NCBI RefSeq assembly: GCF_048323675.1
Contig: NZ_JBLWFK010000004.1
Coordinates: forward strand, 124,001-188,000
Source of the DNA: Mangrovimicrobium sp048323675
Lineage (GTDB): Bacteria; Pseudomonadota; Gammaproteobacteria; Pseudomonadales; Halieaceae
DNA: 64,000 nt
Reading direction: 5' to 3'
Shown one piece after another: positions 9,491 through 18,471 of this stretch. A program made the position numbers and the translations under genes. Below the pieces are notes generated by a model. That model saw only the letters and a list, made by a program, of their open reading frames with translations. It ran no database searches and had not been told where the DNA came from. The first letter of the stretch is position 1; the number at the start of each line of letters is the position of its first letter.

Positions 9491-10111
9491 TCAGAGGTAG
9501 GAGAGCAGCGCCCAGATTACCACTGCCAGAGCGATGCTGCAGTGGATCACCCCTTTGACCGTTGTGAGGGGGCCAGTCTTGCCGAACAGTGCGTTGGCTT
9601 CCAGCACCAGGATCAGCGCAACACTCAAGCCGAAGCCCAGTGTCGATGGGTCCAGCGGCAGGTGCTTTGATGCGAGCATGCCGAACAGCATCGGACCCGA
9701 GAACAGGGTATTGGTGCGCGAAGCCAGCCCGGCCTTGGCCCCGGCAGCGGCGCCGTCGCCCTCTTTCAGGCCAATGACGATTTTCTGGTTCGGCCAGATA
9801 ATCAGCCATACGTTGAGGAACATGAAAATACCCGCCAGGGCTCCGACCCAGATGGCGGACATGCCGAGGAAGCTCCCGGTCGCACCTATCGCGTGCAGCA
9901 GGTAAAGGCCCGTGAGGAAGGTGAACATCGCCCCCCAGCGGAACCACCACAGCGCGCGAGGCGCCAGTTTCTTGACCGCGTCGGCCTTGGCGCTTGCCTC
10001 GGCTTCCTTGAAATACTCGGTTTGGACGAAATTGAAATAGTAGAGCAGGCCGATCCAGGTGATACCGAACAGGACGTGCGCCCAGCGAAACACGAATTCC
10101 AGAAGGTACAT
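9491..10111 (-). CDS. Urate-hydroxylase (PuuD)-type membrane domain protein
   Basis: This is a 206-residue integral membrane protein with five or six hydrophobic segments. The N-terminal HVLFGITWIGLLYYFNFVQ and ALWWFRWGAMFTFLTGLYLL match the short family related to the membrane domain of urate hydroxylase PuuD (Urate_ox_N). Full PuuD carries a C-terminal cytochrome c domain, which is missing here: there is no CxxCH. It is therefore not safe to call it a urate oxidase, and no purine genes lie nearby. A TATAAT (minus strand, 10150-10155) is a possible -10 element 38 bp upstream of the ATG at 10111. The family assignment is from memory of such sequences. Confidence 0.7.
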   Translation of the reverse strand: MYLLEFVFRWAHVLFGITWIGLLYYFNFVQTEYFKEAEASAKADAVKKLAPRALWWFRWGAMFTFLTGLYLLHAIGATGSFLGMSAIWVGALAGIFMFLNVWLIIWPNQKIVIGLKEGDGAAAGAKAGLASRTNTLFSGPMLFGMLASKHLPLDPSTLGFGLSVALILVLEANALFGKTGPLTTVKGVIHCSIALAVVIWALLSYL

Positions 10112-10252
10112 GCGATTTCTCCCCGTTATTTTGTTGTAACCGCCGCCCTATTATACACTGTAGGCCGCGGTGCGAAATGCCGCTTTCTTCTGGCGCCCGC
10201 TGTCAGGCGCGCCCCATTTTTCGCATGAACATTTCCATAGTGAGGATTAGTC

Positions 10253-10834
10253 ATGGCCTTTGAATTGCCCCCCCTTCCCTACGCCCAGGATGCGCTGGAG
10301 CCTCACATCTCCGCTGAAACCCTGGAATACCACTACGGCAAGCACCACAAGACCTACGTCGACAAACTGAACGGCCTGGCCGAGGGCACGGAACTCGCCG
10401 GCAAATCCCTGGAAGACATCATCAAGACCTCCGAGGGCGGCGTGTTCAACAACGCAGCACAGATCTGGAACCACACCTTCTACTGGCACTGCCTGAGCCC
10501 CAATGGCGGGGGCGCTGCAACCGGCGCCATCGCCGAGGCGATCACCGCGGCCTTCGGCTCCTTTGACGCCTTCAAGGAGGAATTCAACACCAGCGCAGCG
10601 AACAACTTCGGCTCTGGCTGGACCTGGCTGGTAAAGAAAGCCGACGGTTCCGTGGCGATCTTGAACACTTCCAACGCGGCCACCCCGCTGACCGACAGCA
10701 GCATCACCCCGCTGCTGACCGTCGACGTCTGGGAACACGCCTACTACATCGACTACCGCAACTCCCGCCCCAACTACCTGGCGGCCTTCTGGGAGCTGGT
10801 GAACTGGGAATTCGTCAACGCAAACTTTGCCTGA
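10253..10834 (+). CDS. sodB: Superoxide dismutase [Fe]
   Basis: This cytosolic enzyme dismutates superoxide. The 193 residues match FeSOD length. Metal ligands are His27 (in YHYGKHHKTYV), His74 (in AAQIWNHTFYW), and Asp157 and His161 in DVWEHAYYIDYRN. The AAQIWNHTFYW and NNFGSGWTWLV patterns favour iron over manganese. The start ATG at 10253 has GAGGA eight bases upstream. It is monocistronic, ends in a strong terminator, and is transcribed away from the PuuD-like gene, sharing a 141-bp divergent promoter region. Confidence 0.97.
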   Translation: MAFELPPLPYAQDALEPHISAETLEYHYGKHHKTYVDKLNGLAEGTELAGKSLEDIIKTSEGGVFNNAAQIWNHTFYWHCLSPNGGGAATGAIAEAITAAFGSFDAFKEEFNTSAANNFGSGWTWLVKKADGSVAILNTSNAATPLTDSSITPLLTVDVWEHAYYIDYRNSRPNYLAAFWELVNWEFVNANFA

Positions 10835-10850
10835 TAATTTCTTCGGTTCA

Positions 10851-10880
10851 AAAAACCCGGCCTGGCGCCGGGTTTTTTTT
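10851..10880 (+). terminator. Intrinsic terminator of sodB
   Basis: An 11-bp stem, AAAAACCCGGC with GCCGGGTTTTT, has a 5-base loop and is followed by an eight-T run, 17 bp after the sodB stop. Confidence 0.9.
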
Positions 10881-10947
10881 GCCTGCCGAATGGTTCTGCT
10901 GCCCCGCACCGCACCGGATCGGGCCAGGTGGCGGCCTTGGGGCCGCT

Positions 10948-11198
10948 GCATTGGCGCCGGCTGGTGCATGTCTTTTGCTTCATTGCGGGCGCTTGCGGCG
11001 CGTTGGCTTTTGGGTGCCCGGAATTGTCGCAGGGCTGCCGTGTTATGAATAAGTCGTGAGATTACATGCTACTGCAGTCCACGGTAGCCAGTGGGGTGGG
11101 CTGGCGCATCGCGTTGGTTTGGAGGTTCCGCACTTGGGTCGAGTTCGCACCGACGCCCTCCAAGTCCGCAAAAGACATGCACCACCCGACCCCAATGC
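10948..11198 (+). repeat. 250-bp repeat element, copy A, with terminal inverted repeats
   Basis: The ends at 10948-10978 and 11168-11198 are inverted repeats of 31 bp with 28 matches; the inner 17 (TGGTGCATGTCTTTTGC) are exact. The body matches copy B (11349-11601) in reverse complement over nearly its whole length, including GCGCTTGCGGCGCGTTGG and TCGAGTTCGCACCGACGCCC. No convincing gene lies inside; an 80-codon open frame runs across the element. It could be a MITE-like non-autonomous element or a structured-RNA repeat. The rest of the 880-bp gap (10835-11714) holds copy B, a short tandem repeat, and the sodB and groEL terminators. Confidence 0.8.
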
Positions 11199-11286
11199 GG
11201 GAGCCAAACGGCAGCTAACGGAACCTTGGCCTGGCTTGCTTATCGGCGATGATAAAGTGCAGGGACTGAAACCACGATTCAGCAAT

Positions 11287-11313
11287 CCGGAAACCGGAAA
11301 CCGGAAACCGGAA
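11287..11313 (+). repeat. Short tandem repeat, 7-bp unit
   Basis: CCGGAAA occurs three times in a row, followed by CCGGAAG. It lies in the spacer between the two inverted 250-bp elements. Confidence 0.85.
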
Positions 11314-11348
11314 GCGAGACCAGCGCGCTAATGCCCTGGTTCACACCC

Positions 11349-11601
11349 GCGTTGCCAGTGGGTGGGAAGGCTCTTTTACGGACTTGGAGGGCGTCGGTGC
11401 GAACTCGATCCCCAAGCGGAACCACCTCACCACGGCGATGCGCCAACCCACCACACCAGCTACCGTGGACTTCCGTAGCATGTAATCTCAAGCCTCGTTC
11501 AAAACCCCGCCAGCCACGCGGCAATTCCGGGCACCCAAAAGCCAACGCGCCGCAAGCGCCCGGAATGGAGTAAAAGAGCCTTCCCGCCCACAGGCCACGC
11601 A
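11349..11601 (-). repeat. 250-bp repeat element, copy B, inverted relative to copy A
   Basis: The ends at 11349-11380 and 11570-11601 are inverted repeats of 32 bp with 28 matches, sharing an exact GGGAAGGCTCTTTTAC core. The body is the reverse complement of copy A. The terminal stems of A and B differ (inner GCATGTC block versus AAGGCTC block), yet each copy remains self-complementary, so changes on one arm are matched on the other. Length is 253 bp against 251 bp for A. Confidence 0.8.
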
Positions 11602-11663
11602 GCGGCCGCCAGGCCGCCCAACGCAGCGACGGCCAGACGGCCAAAGCAAAACACGCGGACACA

Positions 11664-11692
11664 AAAAAGCCCGGCACAATGGCCGGGCTTTT
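11664..11692 (-). terminator. Intrinsic terminator of groESL
   Basis: The stem AAGCCCGGC / GCCGGGCTT has a short loop. On the minus strand it is followed by a run of six T. It starts 23 bp downstream of the groEL stop codon. Confidence 0.88.
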
Positions 11693-11714
11693 CCGATAGG
11701 CCTGGAGGCCGGAC

Positions 11715-13355
<1,641 letters not shown>

Positions 13356-13398
13356 GTCTAAAATTCCTCAATCTCTAACAATTGGTTTCCCGGAAGCC

Positions 13399-13689
13399 TT
13401 ACTCGACAACCGCAAAGATTTCGCTTTCACCCATGATGATGAGTTCTTCGCCATCGACTTCGATGGTGTTGCTGCCGGCGTACTGGCCGAAAACAACGAT
13501 GTCACCAACCTTGACGGAGAGGGCGCGCAGGTCACCGTTGTCCAGCGGCTTGCCCGCACCAACAGCGACGACTTCACCCTGGTTGGGCTTTTCCTTGGCG
13601 GAACCCGGCAGCACGATGCCGCCAGCAGTGGTTTCTTCCTCAGCCTTGCGACGAACGACCACGCGGTCGTACAGCGGACGGATACTCAT
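13399..13689 (-). CDS. groES: 10-kDa co-chaperonin GroES
   Basis: This heptameric lid of the GroEL chamber is 96 residues (normal size). It begins MSIRPLYDRVVVRRKAEEET, has the mobile loop around TAGGIVLPGSAKEKPNQG, and ends in the expected beta-barrel sequence. It is the first gene of the groESL operon. The 93-bp leader contains the CIRCE inverted repeat, so repression by an HrcA-type regulator is expected; hrcA is not in this window. Confidence 0.97.
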   Translation of the reverse strand: MSIRPLYDRVVVRRKAEEETTAGGIVLPGSAKEKPNQGEVVAVGAGKPLDNGDLRALSVKVGDIVVFGQYAGSNTIEVDGEELIIMGESEIFAVVE

Positions 13690-13781
13690 GTGTGTATATC
13701 TCCTGGTTACAGTGTTATGAGTGACCCTTTGGAAAGGGATGGTCGCTTTATGGGGGCAGCCCGGCCCATTTCAAGGGTCGA

Positions 13782-13808
13782 TTAGCACTCTTTTTATGAG
13801 AGTGCTAA
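13782..13808 (-). promoter_or_regulatory. CIRCE operator (HrcA binding site)
   Basis: TTAGCACTC, nine bases, GAGTGCTAA: a perfect 9-9-9 match to the CIRCE consensus. It lies 93 bp upstream of the groES ATG and just downstream of the -10 element, where HrcA would block transcription. Many gammaproteobacteria, including E. coli, control groESL only by sigma-32, so the exact CIRCE is notable. Confidence 0.93.
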
Positions 13809-13819
13809 AGGGTGGGCTA

Positions 13820-13847
13820 ATTCTAGTGGGGATTTGGCGCCAGTCAA
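13820..13847 (-). promoter_or_regulatory. groESL promoter, sigma-70-like with possible sigma-32 overlap
   Basis: TTGACT (13842-13847), a 16-bp spacer and TAGAAT (13820-13825) on the minus strand. The same bases also read CTTGAC, 11 bp, then CCCCACTA, which resembles a sigma-32 promoter with a slightly short spacer. Either way the start site would fall next to CIRCE. Confidence 0.55.
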
Positions 13848-13909
13848 GCACTACAGGCCGCAGTGCCGCAGCCCAACGCAAAAAAAACTTATTCTTTAAA
13901 ATCAGTATG

Positions 13910-14344
13910 TTACCTGAAACGAGTATCATCAACGCGGGTAAAATCACCCTCGATGGTGACATGCTCATGCACCTGGGTGGAATGCCCCCCCGCAGGGCTT
14001 GATGGCTCAGGACCGACCCCCAGCCTGGCGGCAATACGCCGCCTGAGGGGCCCGATCATGACAATCAGGGCGGCGAAATCGGAAATCATGCCGGGAAACA
14101 TCAGCAGCACCCCGGCCAGCCCCATGGCCATGTCATCGACCAGCAATTGCGTGCCGGACACCCGTCCCAACTGCACATCCCGCATCCGCTCGACCATCTT
14201 CGCCCCCTGCCGCCGGAGCACGAACATGCCGAGCACAAAGGTCGCGAACACGTAGAAAAGGGCTGTCAGGGCGCTGGTCTCGATGCCCAGCTGAATCAGG
14301 GTAAACAGCTCCAGCCAGGGCAGGAGCATGAAAAAAAATCGCAT
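13910..14344 (-). CDS. fxsA: FxsA family membrane protein
   Basis: This 144-residue protein has the FxsA core of two pairs of hydrophobic segments (FFFMLLPWLELFTLIQLG, then ALTALFYVFATFVLGMFVL, and LAGVLLMFPGMISDFAALIVMIG) followed by a hydrophilic tail. E. coli FxsA suppresses F-plasmid exclusion of phage T7 when overexpressed; its normal role is unknown. It is next to groESL, a common neighbourhood for fxsA. It starts with ATG at 14344 and is divergent from the alkyltransferase-like gene. Confidence 0.85.
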   Translation of the reverse strand: MRFFFMLLPWLELFTLIQLGIETSALTALFYVFATFVLGMFVLRRQGAKMVERMRDVQLGRVSGTQLLVDDMAMGLAGVLLMFPGMISDFAALIVMIGPLRRRIAARLGVGPEPSSPAGGHSTQVHEHVTIEGDFTRVDDTRFR

Positions 14345-14446
14345 AATTGTCTCCGTACAACAGCAGTATGGGGGCTTGAGACAGCATTACAAGCGTGTCT
14401 ATCCTTGCCGACCGGAAAATTTCATTCGCCACTGCGGAGGCCGCAC

Positions 14447-14764
14447 GTGCGACACACGGACAACGACGAGCGGATCTGGCAGGTAGTCGCCCTGATTCCG
14501 GAGGGCAAGGTGGCGACCTATGGGGATGTCGCCGCCCAGGCGGGCCTGCCGGGAGCGGCGAGGCGCGTGGGCGCCGCCCTGAAGAAACTGCCGGAGGGCA
14601 CAAAAATTCCCTGGCACCGGGTGATCAACGCGGGCGGGCGCATTTCCCTGCCCCCGGGATCAGACAGCTACCGGCGCCAGCTGGAGTTGTTGCGGGCTGA
14701 AGGCATTACCCTGCGCGAGAGTGGCGCCATCGACCTCAGGCGCCATCGAATGCTACCCGCCTAG
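14447..14764 (+). CDS. Alkyltransferase-like protein (MGMT family, Trp at active site)
   Basis: This 105-residue single-domain protein belongs to the MGMT C-terminal domain family, with IPEGKVATYGDVAAQAGLPGAARRVGAAL and the active-site region PWHRVINAGGRI. The acceptor Cys of the PCHR motif is Trp here, as in ATL proteins such as E. coli YbaZ. Those proteins bind and flip O6-alkylguanine and flag it for nucleotide excision repair without transferring the alkyl group. The start is GTG at 14447 with GGAGG six bases upstream; the longer open frame upstream is not coding. It converges on the first sulfotransferase gene. Confidence 0.88.
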   Translation: MRHTDNDERIWQVVALIPEGKVATYGDVAAQAGLPGAARRVGAALKKLPEGTKIPWHRVINAGGRISLPPGSDSYRRQLELLRAEGITLRESGAIDLRRHRMLPA

Positions 14765-14798
14765 CTCACACCCGGCGGCCCGCTCCCGGCGCCGGAAT

Positions 14799-15857
14799 TC
14801 ATCCCCGCAACCAACTGCGCAGCCGCGCACCCAGGCCCTCTTCCGCGCCCGCCAATGTTCGTAACAACCGGGCCACCCGTTTCAGGTCTCCGGGCGCAGG
14901 AGCAGGACTACCACGAACTCGCGACTGCTCTTCCAGCCAGCTGACAGCGGCTGCCGAGAGCGCCAGCAAGCCTGAATCGTCCCGGATCGCCCCCTCGCGA
15001 CCGCCCTGCTCCGCTTCCGGTTTGATTCCCACTCGCGACTCCAGCCAGGCGCGACTCGCCGGGTTTACCCGCACGACCTCGGCGAGGAGGTCCGGGTGCA
15101 TCCTGAATCGCTCCCCCGGAACCTCGAAGAGGCGCTGCACCAGGGCCTTGTCCGCTACATGGTAATCCGGATAAAACTGGCGGTAGACATACAGGAGCTG
15201 GATTGCGGGAAGGCTCAGGGAACTGTTGACACTCTTGCGCGGCAGTTCGTCGTAGGCAACACCCACAGCGCCAAGGAAATCCGCCACCACGGAGCCACCG
15301 GGAAACCCGCCGGGCGAGAATGGCCTGAACATCACGTTCTCCCGGCCGAATACCGCATCAAAGGAATTACCCATTGATACGAAATTGGAGGGGACTGGCT
15401 CGGTCAGCAGCGCGAGGCCGTGTTTCAACCGCTCCTGGAAGACACTTTCGGCCCGGTTGTGCGGCGCGCGGATATAGATAATGACTTCAAAGTGGCTGAA
15501 ATGCTCTCTGGCGAAACGTTTCAGATCCCTCAGTTCCGGCAGGCTGAAGGACGAAATCACCTCGGCAGACAGTATGGTGGTCGGCTTGTCACAGCGGTCG
15601 GCCACTCGCGAAAACTGTTCCCTGGCCCTTGTACGGGTCGCTTCCACTTGTTCCGGGCCCATGGCTGCACTGCGGAACTGCGGCATCTTCTCAAAATTAT
15701 GCTTGAACGCATGGGTAACCATGAGAGACGCGTTGGGCATTCCAGTGGAGAAAAAACCCACGCGGGGATCGTCGAGTTCGCTGAACAGGTAATCCTGGAT
15801 GGCGCTCGATCCCGTCTTGCGCATCCCGGCGTGGATAATCAGCTTGCGCTTGTTCAT
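14799..15857 (-). CDS. Sulfotransferase-like P-loop protein
   Basis: This 352-residue protein begins KRKLIIHAGMRKTGSSAIQ. The GMRKTGSS loop matches the 5'-phosphosulfate-binding loop of PAPS-dependent sulfotransferases, and TTILSAEVISSFSLPEL followed by VIIYIRAPHNRAESVFQERLK corresponds to the 3'-phosphate-binding RxxxxxxS region. There is no signal peptide, so it is probably cytosolic. The ATG at 15857 has GGAGG in front; the longer frame upstream is rejected. It is a paralogue of the next gene upstream and of the N-terminal half of the 649-residue gene at 18472. The acceptor is unknown; the nearby glycosyltransferases suggest a glycan. Confidence 0.75.
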   Translation of the reverse strand: MNKRKLIIHAGMRKTGSSAIQDYLFSELDDPRVGFFSTGMPNASLMVTHAFKHNFEKMPQFRSAAMGPEQVEATRTRAREQFSRVADRCDKPTTILSAEVISSFSLPELRDLKRFAREHFSHFEVIIYIRAPHNRAESVFQERLKHGLALLTEPVPSNFVSMGNSFDAVFGRENVMFRPFSPGGFPGGSVVADFLGAVGVAYDELPRKSVNSSLSLPAIQLLYVYRQFYPDYHVADKALVQRLFEVPGERFRMHPDLLAEVVRVNPASRAWLESRVGIKPEAEQGGREGAIRDDSGLLALSAAAVSWLEEQSRVRGSPAPAPGDLKRVARLLRTLAGAEEGLGARLRSWLRG

Positions 15858-16005
15858 GCGCCTCCAATACCCGCCAGCAGGTCCCGGCACGCTGCCGCAG
15901 CCCTTGCGGGCAAGACGGCATGGGCAACGCGTTTCCCGGACAGCCCGCTGAACATGGATATCGAGACAACTCGCCAACCCGGGGTGGTCTGCCAGTGAGC
16001 CCGGT

Positions 16006-17043
16006 TCACCGCTCTTTCTCTATCAGGCGTTCGATACGCAGGGCGAGCTGGTTGACCAGGTCGACAAAGTAATCGAGGGGAATATCCGAGGGCAGGGGCA
16101 CCCGGGTGGGCTGTTCGCTTGCAACCACCGGGTGGAAACGGTCCTCCGGTCGCAGATAGCTGTTGACCAGTTCAATCTGGCTGTTGATGTGCTCGGCTTC
16201 CTCACGACTGAAGCGCACAGCGAATTTCAGCGGCTGGGTCGGGACCTCGCGCATGGCGGAATACAGTTCGTGCAGGTGTCCGACCAGGCCGCGCCGGGGA
16301 TTGGCTTTGCCGTCTATATAAAGCGGATAACGCGCGTTGTAGGCCTGCAGGAAGGCCGCGCCTTCGCGGCCCAGGGACACGTTGGCGGGGGTGTCCACCA
16401 AGGGCAGATCGATGTGTTGCAGGCCGGCGAAATGCAGGAAATCCGACTGCAACGTACCGCCCAGGAAGCGCTCTGTATCGAAAGGCCGGACAACAATCCT
16501 GTCCTTGCCCAGCACCTCGCTCCAGCGATTGAGGAAGCGGAAGTTATAGCTGCGAACCGTCTGTTCCAGGAGCTCCTGCCCGCTGACATCCGCCTCCATC
16601 ACCTTGACGAACTCCTCCCACTGGCTCCTCAGCACGGTTTCGGGATGACGGACATAGGCGATCGCCACCACCTCATCGAAATACGGTCGCACGAAATCCA
16701 CGACGGCCTGGATTTCAGCAACCGACATGGCGGGCAGGTTTTCCGCGGAAATAATCCATACTCCGCTGTTGGCTGAGTCGAAGAACCTGGACCAGCGCCT
16801 CGTGAGTCGCGCCTTTTCTGCATCCCATTCCGCCTCGTCGGCCGGCGCAAACTGCCGGTAGTAAAAGGTGGCGCGAGGGTCTTCCTTGAATAGAACGGTG
16901 AACTGGAAGGAGTGATTGTAGGGCTTGAAGGAGGGATACATCACACCCTGGTCCCGCAGGGATTCACTTGCGGCGCCGAAAGCTTCCTGCAGCGTACTGC
17001 TGCCGGTTTTCGCCCTCCCGAGATGTAATATCAGTTTTTTCAT
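16006..17043 (-). CDS. Sulfotransferase-like P-loop protein
   Basis: This 345-residue protein begins KKLILHLGRAKTGSSTLQEAF, with the PAPS-binding loop GRAKTGSS. WIISAENLPAMS and VVAIAYVRHPETVLRSQWEEF provide the second nucleotide-binding region (RxxxxxxS). It is most similar in design to the preceding gene and to the N-terminal half of the 18472-20421 product, so tandem duplication is likely. It begins with ATG at 17043. The 84-bp gap to the AmpG-like gene upstream shows no clear promoter. The substrate cannot be read from the sequence. Confidence 0.75.
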   Translation of the reverse strand: MKKLILHLGRAKTGSSTLQEAFGAASESLRDQGVMYPSFKPYNHSFQFTVLFKEDPRATFYYRQFAPADEAEWDAEKARLTRRWSRFFDSANSGVWIISAENLPAMSVAEIQAVVDFVRPYFDEVVAIAYVRHPETVLRSQWEEFVKVMEADVSGQELLEQTVRSYNFRFLNRWSEVLGKDRIVVRPFDTERFLGGTLQSDFLHFAGLQHIDLPLVDTPANVSLGREGAAFLQAYNARYPLYIDGKANPRRGLVGHLHELYSAMREVPTQPLKFAVRFSREEAEHINSQIELVNSYLRPEDRFHPVVASEQPTRVPLPSDIPLDYFVDLVNQLALRIERLIEKER

Positions 17044-17127
17044 GGCTTGCCTCTATCCCTGGGACGTCTCGCCTTGCCATGTACGGCCGGGAAACCAACC
17101 CCCCGGAGCCGCGGCTGGCCGCTCGCA

Positions 17128-18429
17128 CTACTGCCCGCTTTCCGCGGCGGACAATCCCGCATTATTTTCTGCCTGTTCGCTGTCTGCGGCCCTGCCATTC
17201 CAGGGCGCCACCCACAACAGCATCAACATACCCGGCAGCGCAAAAACCGCGCAGAGCAGGAAAAATGTATACCACCCGGACTGCTCGACAATAAATCCGG
17301 TGCTTGCGTTGGCAAAGGTGCGCGGGACAGCAGCCAGCGCGGTAAACATCGCGAACTGACTGGCCGCGTAAAGGCGGCTGGTCTCCCGGGCGATGAACGC
17401 GGTGAATGCGGCGGTTCCCAGCCCCACGCCCAGGTATTCGAAGGCGATCACAGCGGCGAGCAACCACAGGGAGGCGCCCACCCCTTCCGCTGCGAGCACC
17501 GCGAAACCGAGGATGCTGACCACCTGGACGACGCCGAAGACCCAGAGTGCGCGATTGATCCCGAGCCGGATCATCAACAGGCCTCCCAGCAAGCCGCCGA
17601 TGACCGATGGCCACAGGGCCGCATGTTTGGCCACAGCGCCAATTTCGGTCTTGGTAAAACCCATATCGAGATAGAAAGGCGTCGACAGGGCCGTCGCCAT
17701 GTTGTCGCCCAGCTTGTACAGGAACATGAAAGCGAGGACCAGCAGCAGGCTCAGCAGGCCCTTGCGCTGCAGGTATTCCCGGAACGGCGCAGCAACTGTC
17801 TCCCGGAAGCCCCCGGTAATACGCGAGGGGGCCTCCGGTTCGGACACCAGCAGGGTCATGGCAATACCGACCAGCATGAATCCCCCGGTGATCCAGAACA
17901 CACTGGCCCAGGGCAGGTGGTCGGCCAGGATCAGGGAAAGCGAGCCGGGAATCAGGCTGGACAGGCGATAAGCCTGCACATGGATCGAATTGCCGAGGCC
18001 GAGCTCCTCGTCGGGGAGGATCTCGCGGCGAAAGGCGTCAATCGCGATGTCCTGGGAGGCACTGAACAGGGCCACCAGGAATGCCAGTGCGGCTATCACC
18101 CCGGTATCGACGTCCGTGGAGAACATACCCAGGGCACCGATGGCCACCAGCAATGCCAGTTGAAACGGCAGCATCCAGCCGCGACGGCGGCCCAGCGGCG
18201 GGGTAAAGCGGTCCATGAAGGGCGCCCAGAGAAACTTCCAGGTATAGGGAAGCCCGACCAGGGCAAAAAGGCCGATCTCCGACAGCGATACCCCGCCCTC
18301 ACGGAGCCAGGCAGGTACCAGCTGGATCAGGACATACAGCGGCAGGCCGGAGACAAAACCCGTAAATACACAGGTCAGCATGCGGCGGTTGAATACCGCG
18401 TCCTGCCACTGCGCGAAGCGCTCCTTCAC
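17128..18429 (-). CDS. ampG: AmpG-like MFS permease (muropeptide transporter family)
   Basis: This is a 433-residue, 12-helix major facilitator. AmpG imports GlcNAc-anhydroMurNAc peptides for peptidoglycan recycling and beta-lactamase induction. Family signatures include GLPLYVLIQLVPAWLREGGVSLSEIGLFALVGLPYTWKFLWAPFMDR, GRRRGWMLPFQ and SASQDIAIDAFRREIL. The frame can open at a TTG at 18444, but the GTG at 18429 has GGAGGGG immediately upstream and is preferred. It sits between sulfotransferase genes with which it shares no evident function, so its place may be incidental. The family also contains relatives with other substrates. Confidence 0.8.
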   Translation of the reverse strand: MKERFAQWQDAVFNRRMLTCVFTGFVSGLPLYVLIQLVPAWLREGGVSLSEIGLFALVGLPYTWKFLWAPFMDRFTPPLGRRRGWMLPFQLALLVAIGALGMFSTDVDTGVIAALAFLVALFSASQDIAIDAFRREILPDEELGLGNSIHVQAYRLSSLIPGSLSLILADHLPWASVFWITGGFMLVGIAMTLLVSEPEAPSRITGGFRETVAAPFREYLQRKGLLSLLLVLAFMFLYKLGDNMATALSTPFYLDMGFTKTEIGAVAKHAALWPSVIGGLLGGLLMIRLGINRALWVFGVVQVVSILGFAVLAAEGVGASLWLLAAVIAFEYLGVGLGTAAFTAFIARETSRLYAASQFAMFTALAAVPRTFANASTGFIVEQSGWYTFFLLCAVFALPGMLMLLWVAPWNGRAADSEQAENNAGLSAAESGQ

Positions 18430-18471
18430 AGCCCCCTCCGACAATCAGTCGCGTCCCGACCTCTGTTCATG

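Noticed and set aside
9491..10111. Naming the membrane protein urate hydroxylase
   Set aside because: The cytochrome c domain needed by PuuD is absent and no purine-degradation genes are nearby.
11043..11573. Two 80-codon frames sharing LLRTWRASVRTR as a real protein family
   Set aside because: The likeness comes from the inverted DNA repeat; neither frame has a ribosome-binding site, and the stem covariation fits nucleic-acid structure better than coding.
10948..11601. Insertion sequence or composite transposon
   Set aside because: No transposase or remnant of one is found between or inside the inverted elements, and no target duplication is evident.
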